A stretch of 64,000 nucleotides of DNA from Cheiracanthium punctorium (Eukaryota > Arthropoda > Arachnida > Araneae > Cheiracanthiidae). The stretch is taken from the NCBI GenBank assembly GCA_038373885.1, contig JAWZYV010012397.1:724826-788825 (forward strand). The letters run 5' to 3'. The notes under the pieces are model-generated. The model saw only the letters and a program-made list of their open reading frames with translations. It searched no databases and was not told where the DNA came from. This document shows, piece after piece, positions 57,716-64,000 of the stretch. The translations under genes were made by a program, and so were the position numbers. Each line of letters opens with the position of its first letter. The stretch's first letter is position 1.

Positions 57716-57949
57716 ACCCAAATTAAATTTCATGCTGTTCTGGAAACTCGCGGAATCTTTTCGCAATCGAAAGATTTCGTTTTGTGTACACAGCTATTCT
57801 CATGTCCATGCAAACGATTTATTTGTGAAAAAAAAAAAATGATAATAAACTGTGTAATCTGGAAAATCTCTTTTAAATGAATTTGAATCCCAATTGTATG
57901 ACATCATATTCACTTGAAAAGGGTAATTTTGTCACACAAATGATTTACT

Positions 57950-58135
57950 TTTTTGACTCTCGGAAATAAAATGGTGCTGAAAATAGCGAAAAATCGCTTA
58001 AAAAGGAGGGAACGGGTAGATTTTCAGATTTTTAAAGAAGCGCAGATTGTTTTCTATATTTTTATACATGATCATGAAAATTTTCAAGCGGATCGTGCAA
58101 ACGGTGAAGAAGTTATTAGGCTTTTTGTGTTAACT
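57950..58135 (+). repeat. Module shared with 2.5 kb
   Basis: 'gaaaaatcgcttaaaaagga' then 'gggaacgggtagattttcag' corresponds to 2505-2600. It lies between the two copies of the R 3' end, so it is probably part of a longer ancestral R unit. The 62-codon frame here is a by-product. Confidence 0.45.
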
Positions 58136-58139
58136 TTGT

Positions 58140-58418
58140 AAATTTCACGCGATTCTAGATACTTGGAAACGCTTTGTTGCAAAGGAATGAATGATTTTAT
58201 GCCAAATCTGGCAACCATTCAGTTTCTTTTTTCAGTTTTTTATTAATATCTTCTAAAATAATTCGATTTTCGAAGTTTAAATAAGCTTAGCAGGTTCCTC
58301 GGAATTTTTCGAATCTGTGGGTACCTTAGTCGAAACTCAAATCCCTACGATTTAGGAGGAGATAGTTCCAGAAGCTTTGACAGCGGCCTTTACTTTTTTT
58401 TAGAATAGAGAGAAACTT
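58140..58418 (+). repeat. Second copy of the R 3' end
   Basis: From 'tttcacgcgattctagatac' to 'tttttttagaatagagagaa' it repeats 57415-57715 closely, and matches copy 2 at 16900-17190 better than copy 3 at its left edge. The R locus here therefore ends in two successive 3' ends ~700 bp apart. Confidence 0.85.
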
Positions 58419-58534
58419 CTGTTTCTTTCAGGGAGGTTCGAGAGTAATTCTATTTTAATTCATGTTACAAAACTTTTTTAAAAATAAATTTTTGCACAAA
58501 TTCTTAAACTGGTAGTTCATCTAAAGGTTCTCTA

Positions 58535-58665
58535 AAAAATCCTCCACACAGCCCTTGATCTAACGGTCTGAAGTTTTGGTCAGTTTTCTCCAGATATAAT
58601 GTGAATGTGTCAGAACCCCTTAGAAAGTCTTCCGCTCAAGACACTTCCTATTCGATTCAGATAGC
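58535..58665 (+). repeat. SINE body fragment (copy 6), plus orientation
   Basis: 'gtctgaagttttggtcagtt' 'ttctccagat' and 'cccttagaaagtcttccgct' match the body and tail of the SINE at 39.2 kb, in the opposite orientation. The tRNA-like head is eroded. Confidence 0.65.
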
Positions 58666-59044
58666 CCATGTGTTGCGATGCTGCATACACTGATTTTCAA
58701 ATGTTTGGAGCGTGATTTCTTGAGAATGCTTGTAAGTTGCGTCCTAAAATTTGAATTAGTGATTGTACGTCTTATGAGGTACATTTGTACCAAATTTCAT
58801 TTGAATCTGTTATTCCAAAGTCTCTCCTTGTGAATAATAAAAAAAAATGATTTGACATGGAATTCTCTTAGTATCTTGAATTTAATAAATTAATATAGCT
58901 TCTCTAATCATTGATTATGACCATTTGTTGTTGATCGGCTTTATTCCCAAAAAAGCAATGGCAGAACTTAACAAAACCATGCACTTCTTTTTTCAATAGA
59001 CAAATATAAATCTGAATTTTACTTAGAATTTATAAATAAAACTA

Positions 59045-59530
59045 TTTATATTTGTATAATTTTTTAAACTGCTAATTATTTGTATAATATTCAGTTGAAT
59101 AATTATTTACATTTTTCTTTTTACGTGGTAGTATTTACTTTTTTTTTTTATAATGTATGATTTAAAATATTGGAATGTAAGATAAAATAGTAAATTTTAA
59201 TTAAAAATGCCTATTATGGGAGTTTGCCCTCCCCTATATCCGGCTCTGCCATTATTTCTTCATCCTGAAACTTTCCTTATCTGTTGACAGTATGTTAAAA
59301 AATTATTTTATTTCATTTTATTTATTCATTTATTTTTTGAAAAAAAAATTTAATGAAATAATAAAATTGGATAGTATAATTGTTTAACTATTTATTTTAA
59401 ACTTTGGTAAATTTTTTATAATATTCTGTTGAATAATCTTTTAGATTTTTTTACGCTGGTAGTATTTACTTTTTTTTTTATAGATAATTACTGATTTAAA
59501 ATATTGAAACTGTAAGCTAAAATATTAGAA
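59045..59530 (+). repeat. Diverged direct duplication, ~150-bp units
   Basis: 59050-59200 and 59385-59530 share 'ataatattcagttgaataat'-like, 'ttacgtggtagtatttactt' 'tttttttt' and 'gatttaaaatattg.aa.tgtaa'. The period is about 335 bp. Non-coding. Confidence 0.6.
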
Positions 59531-59544
59531 CTTCAAAGTATTCC

Positions 59545-59792
59545 AGTGTTTACATCGTTAGTCTATATCTTCACCGATAGATGCCGCTTAGCTTTTGCCG
59601 ATAGGTGGCAGCACATTTTCAAAATAGTCACGTGATCTTTGTTTATAGTTGTTGAACATAACGTACTTTTTGTTTTTGCTCATATTTATGTTATTAATCG
59701 TAAAATATCATAATATTTCATTCATATTTATTTAATTAATTAGTACTTAGTTCGTTACTTTTAATAATATTTATTTAATTTCGTGCTAAATC
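59545..59792 (+). promoter_or_regulatory. Candidate promoter region with CTCF-like and E-box motifs
   Basis: 'ccgataggtggcagcac' (59598-59614) resembles the CTCF core, with a weaker version 30 bp upstream ('accgatagatgccgctta'). A CACGTG E-box lies at 59629-59634. AT-rich leader sequence follows up to an ATG at 59793. The promoter role is inference. Confidence 0.25.
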
Positions 59793-59849
59793 ATGCCTCA
59801 AAAGATGCTACGATGGATGTTCGTTATTGGATTTCGAAAAATAAATCAA
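59793..59849 (+). CDS. Possible first coding exon (unidentified)
   Basis: ATG 59793 opens a 19-codon frame (MPQKMLRWMFVIGFRKINQ) that runs into 'gtaaat', a good donor-like sequence at 59850. No downstream exon was found and the protein is not recognised, so this is weak. A second ATG in another frame (59813) gives MDVRYWISKNKSS before the same donor. Confidence 0.15.
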
Positions 59850-62640
59850 GTAAATATTTATTAATAAGCATTTTTTAAAAACTTATTTAGTGATTTTTAT
59901 GTATTTCTTGCAATTAGAGGTATTAAAATGGTCGTGTAGAAATTTAGTTTACCGTACTTACGGTTAATAACATTTGCCATGTTTTGCCGACAGTACAGTG
60001 TATACCCCTAGGTACCTTACCATTTATAATTACATCAGAAATTATAAAAATGAAACTTTATTTTAATTTATTGAACTAAGAATGGAAGTTTTTAAAAAAT
60101 TTCGAATTAGAAATCATGTATTTTATCTTACAATTGCGCTACATGTTTCTTTAAAAATTTCGTCCGAGAAGTAAAATCATCGTTTCTACTAATGAAGTCA
60201 GCTTTTCAGGTTTCTTAAATGAAAAGTTGTGTAACAGTCTTGACTTTTACTAATTCTTTTCGTTTTTCTTTTTTGTTGTCATTAAAATAAAGGGAAAAGT
60301 GCATATTGCATTCATGTGCCTGAAAGTAAAATGCAACTTCTTCCCGTTTAAAATAAATAATAACATCGCAATCGCGATCTTTTCGTAATTTAAAATATTT
60401 AATTTTCATATGCAAAAATCATCCCTACAAGTTATGTTCAGTCAGTTACTAAAGTCCCATGTAATCAAGAATATATATAATGTAATTTTTTTTAATCTTA
60501 CTTCATACTCTTAATTTACTAAATTTCATGTTCGAAAATTACAATAATTAAACTCGGATGTCCCGTAATTATTCAGTTTTAATCACATCCAGGGGCATAG
60601 CAAATTTTGGAGGTTGTAGTATGAGATATTGTTTGTTTAAAAGAAGTGGCAAATAAACAAACAATAAAGATACAATGTAGCATGTTTCACTTCTGATATT
60701 TTATAATTAATTTGACTTTATTAAATTTTAATGTAATTCCCTGTTTACTGATTTTCTAGAAAAAATTATGCAAGTTTTGTATTATTTTTGTAAAAATTAG
60801 TTTCATTTCTAATTTTGATGTAAAATTGAGTATTATTTCATAAAATGCATATTTCTACTATTATAATGCATATATAATTATACATACTTAGTGCTGAAAA
60901 GTAATATAAATAGCAGTAGCATTGATTTTTAACTAAAATTTATTTTTTATATATATAAAACTGGGGGGAGAAAAGAGAGAGAGAAATGAAACCCTATTTT
61001 TGCCAGGACAGTTTTTACCAGATTCTTTCCGTGTTTTTTTTTTTTTTTTTTTTTTTTTTTTCCACCAATGTCAAACTTCCAAGCAAGGTTAGAAATTGAT
61101 AAGAAAAATCTAGGCGCAGGGTTGTCAGATTTGCTGCCCCGGGTAGCTCCCCATTTTCCCCACCGGGGCAGCTTTTTTCCCTTTAAAAAACCCATGGTTT
61201 TTCTTTTTAAGGATAAAACTTTGATTTGCATCATTTTCAAAGAAATATCGGAATAATAATTTAGTTTTTGTAGAAGCATTTAATTTCTGTAACAAAATTT
61301 TTAAGTTCTATTTCAATTCAAGAATATTTTTATCACTAATGAAACTATAAATCCTAATTCCATTCTGTTTGCTTTTATGAAAAATAAAAATCTTTGTTTT
61401 CTATCAATTGTAATACTATTTAAAAGTTAAATTTAGTAATTTTTGATAGTTGAAATTTGCCAAAAAATTTTCAATGACCAAACAAACAGTATTCTATAAA
61501 ATGGTAGTTGTTTAAAGAACATATATATAATTGTAAAGAATATAGAGCTATACAAATGCATCAGTTAATTTTTACTGAAAGGAAAAGATGTTTTTCGAAC
61601 ATTTTAATATTTTTTAAAAATAATTCACTTAGTGATTTAGTTGCATGATGTGTTAAAATAAAAAAAAATTAATTTATGGTTTTCATTTCTTACTTACAAT
61701 TGTATCTTAAAAGTAAATGTTCATTATTTTCTGTATACTATTTTAATTATTTTTTTCTTTGACAATCTTTTATGCAAGTAGAATATCTAAGCTAAACACT
61801 TTGCCTTGTCAAACAGGAAGTATATATATGCATGAGTCAGAACAAGTCAAGTTTGGACCAGCACCTGTTACAGTTGGTAAGATAACCTGTCACAGCTCCT
61901 AGCGATTTTCCATTGTGCTGTATTAAAAGCGTAATAAACTGATGAAATATTTCAGAGAAAATATGTGAATGAAAGACAAGTAACACTTCATGAGTAAGTA
62001 AACGTTTGATATTAAACATTGAATTATGATATTTTTGTTAGCTAGTTTTAAAAATAGGCAAATATCTGTTCACATACTTTCCTGCTATCATAGTCAGATA
62101 AAAGAGAAAACTATCTGCAAACTCATAATAGTTTGTGATAACTAAATACATAGTGCGTATATGAACACGTGTATATGCATATGCACACCCATCTGTGCAA
62201 CTTGCTTGGGCTATATCAGGGTTCGCACTAGACCGCGGGATTGCGCGATTCCCGCAATGCCACATTAAATCCCACTCAAAAAAATAAGTCGTGGGCTTTT
62301 CCCACGTGCTGGGTTGTTCAATTTTGATGAAGCAGCTAAAATATTTAATGGGATAAAGAATCAAAGATATCATTAAATTGTATTGTCATCAAATTAAATT
62401 GTATTGTTATCATTTGTGCATTACATTGCTAATTTTGATATTTATAATCTGCTGAGCTCATTTTAGGCGGGCACCGCACCCCAATGCCCTGAGAGGAAAA
62501 AAAAAAAAAAATAGTTAGCTCCCCGATGATGAAAAACTAGACACACTCTTTTGCCAGCGAATTTTTTAAAAATCTCTTAAAGTTTCTTTGGCCCTTTTAT
62601 TTGTTTGCTCACACGTAATGCGCTAATGATGCATGACAAA
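59850..62640. other. AT-rich DNA, SINE/MITE debris and homopolymers
   Basis: A T28 run lies at 61034-61061. A GC hairpin ('gctgccccgg'…'ccggggcagc') lies at 61133-61172. 62220 'cagggttcgcactagaccgc' is a hAT-type left end with no clear partner. No gene is supported, including the 110- and 111-codon minus-strand frames, which cross these features. Confidence 0.35.
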
Positions 62641-63330
62641 TGAAAGGGGGGAATTTGTGCAACTTTTATGGTAATAGAACTCCCACCCCTCTTTCCTTCT
62701 CCCGGAAGCGCTCGCTCCGGAGGCCCAGTCCGGGTAGTAGAGTAGCAGATGGGGATGACAGACTTGCCAACTTTTACGCATTTCGACTGCTGTTTACGCT
62801 TTTACGCATACAGCGCTTTTTTTTTACGCATTTCCGGATATTTTCTTCTTAACTTGTGTATATTTCTTTAAAAGTGAAATTGATATTAAAAAGAAATGTA
62901 TTAGGTTTTAAATTGAAATGAAGTTCTATGTTAGGGCCTTTTTGCCTTTTCAATATGGATCTAAGTGGCAGCATCGGCACCATGATCCACATCGCACATC
63001 CATGTTGACACAATGCGCATCAAAATATTTTTCTTTGTTGCCACTGAGGCAAAGAAAAATCTTTTTCCACATGCGACGCCTAGTATTTCTTAATTGGTTT
63101 ACCCAGTCATGACGTCATACAGTAGAGCGAATGGGAGAATCGTTTACTAGGGAGTAGGTCTTTCTCCTGTGTGCGTCTCACGTGGTGTTCTTCGTTATCA
63201 GCCATCGGCGCGCGCCCGATTTAGACGCCCGACGGCCGATTTAGACGCGCGCGCCCGACGGTAGTTTGAGCATACTTCGATTGCTCTTCTGAGGATTATT
63301 TTCGATAAATGATCACTGGCACAGCATAAC
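62641..63330. other. Higher-GC block upstream of the hAT remnant
   Basis: It contains a perfect CRE-type palindrome 'atgacgtcat' (63109-63118). A CpG-rich tandem has 'cgatttagacgc' twice (63217 and 63237) within 'gcgcgcgcccgatttagacg'. The phrase 'acttttacgcatttcgactg' repeats as 'cttttacgcata' and 'ttttacgcatttcc' (62770-62840). It may be the 5' non-coding part of the hAT element that follows. Confidence 0.35.
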
Positions 63331-63371
63331 TTTTAAACTTATGAACAAAGTTATAGCAAAGAATGGGTATA

Positions 63372-63532
63372 CAGGGGTCGCGCTGTCGATCGCCAACGTC
63401 ACAAATTGCGAAAATAAAATTAGTTTGGCGAAAGAAAATACGTTTGGGCGAAAATATTGACAATTGCTTTTCTTAATGATGTCCGCAAAATCTAATTTGG
63501 CGAAATGTTAAAAAGAGCCAGCGCAACCCCTG
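63372..63532. mobile_element. hAT MITE, 161 bp, in the hAT N-terminus
   Basis: The left end 'caggggtcgcgctgtc' and the reverse complement of the right end 'caggggttgcgctggc' are nearly identical. Flanked by 'gggtata' (63365-63371 and 63533-63539). The apparent ATG at 63505 of the open frame lies inside this MITE and so is not the native start. 'tttggcgaaa' repeats occur inside. Confidence 0.87.
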
Positions 63533-63725
63533 GGGTATATATAGTATCATATGTCAAAGGAGCGAAATTTGCTTATTGTAACGTGTGCCGGAGTGATTTC
63601 AGCATTTCTCATGGAGGAAAGTGTGACATTTCGTGCCACTCGAGTTCGTCAAAACACAGTGAAAATGTGAAACGTGCTGACAGCAGTAAAAGTCTACAAA
63701 CATTTTTCAAAGAGGACGGACAGTC

Positions 63726-63875
63726 CAGTGGCAGATCAATGCAAGTTTCTCGGGGGTGGGAAGTTAGAAGATTGACATATACATCCATTTTATGGAAGCA
63801 ATTTAGGATCTTTTACATTAATTTCTTTTTTCTCGGGGGCCGGTCGCCCCTTCCCCCCCGTTTAATCCGCCCTTG
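63726..63875. mobile_element. hAT MITE, 150 bp, after the BED finger
   Basis: The left end 'cagtggcagatcaa' and the reverse complement of the right end 'caagggcggattaa' pair at 11 of 14 positions. Flanked by a perfect 8-bp duplication 'ggacagtc' (63718-63725 and 63876-63883). The 158 added bases shift the transposase frame. Ends resemble the 'ggcggatc' MITE at 53.9 kb. Confidence 0.93.
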
Positions 63876-64000
63876 GGACAGTCGGACGTTATTCATGCAG
63901 AACTGTTATTTACATCTTTCTTGATCGAATACCATGTTCCTATTTCAGCAGCTGAATGTGAGAGGGTTATCAGTATTATTCAGAAAAACAGAAATGAATT

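Larger units (their letters stand above)
63330..64000 (+). pseudogene. hAT transposase remnant (BED-type finger), interrupted and internally deleted
   Basis: After mentally removing the two MITEs, the frame reads SKEW…, then SYVKGAKFAYCNVCRSDFSI and SHGGKCDISCHSSSSKHSEN. This is the BED/TTF-type zinc finger of hAT transposases (C-x2-C … H-x4-H type spacing). Next comes DVIHAELLFTSFLIEYHVPI, the usual start of the N-terminal helical region. It is followed at once by ECERVISIIQKNRNE, which matches the C-terminal dimerisation block ('CERxFS…'). The DDE core and most of the protein are missing between these, so an internal deletion has joined N- and C-terminal parts near 63945. It continues past the window edge. 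Confidence 0.8.

Overview
This is eukaryotic, AT-rich, intron-and-repeat type DNA with no bacterial features: no operons, no ribosome binding sites and no CRISPR array. The mix of elements suggests an arthropod, most likely a chelicerate such as a spider. It includes an RNase H-bearing I/Jockey-type LINE, hAT and hAT-MITE insertions with 8-bp target duplications, a Tigger/pogo fossil, a Tc1 deletion derivative and tRNA-derived SINEs. The taxon is an inference. Base composition was judged by eye, not computed.

Layout. 0-9 kb: degenerate tandem array with a CTCF-like core (0.77-1.62 kb), old repeat fragments, a hAT MITE (6.0 kb), a Tc1 deletion derivative (8.2-8.8 kb) and SINE copies. 9-18 kb: a MITE-like element, two copies of an unclassified ~1.3 kb family called R here (10.4 and 15.9 kb), a G-tract, and about 3 kb free of recognised repeats that reads as the last exon plus long 3' UTR of a minus-strand host gene (12.8-15.8 kb). 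19-25 kb: a Tigger transposase pseudogene split by a 436-bp hAT MITE, Charlie-like MITEs and SINEs. 26.4-26.9 kb: an uninterrupted run of 504 A. 28-41 kb: SINE and tRNA-like remnants, MITEs, a 492-bp non-autonomous hAT with GC-rich internal repeats, hairpins and diverged duplications. 41.8-53.1 kb: the centrepiece. A ~1.25-kb-arm inverted repeat carries the same MITE in both arms. Just outside its right arm sits a complete LINE with a 12-bp target duplication. Inside the LINE 3' UTR is a 2.67-kb hAT with an 8-bp duplication, and inside that hAT is a 171-bp MITE. 53.9-59.5 kb: another MITE, a third copy of R with an extra copy of its 3' end, and a SINE. 59.5-64 kb: a possible promoter and first exon, a CpG-rich block, and a hAT transposase remnant interrupted by two MITEs and apparently internally deleted.

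How it works together. Little here functions as a host pathway. The only clear protein-coding capacity is the LINE: an ORF1 with three CCHC knuckles and an ORF2 with endonuclease, reverse transcriptase, RNase H and a C-terminal CCHC. ORF2 is broken by two frameshifts, both in C runs. The main biological content is a dated sequence of transposition events that can be ordered by who interrupts whom. I found no convincing new multi-gene system.
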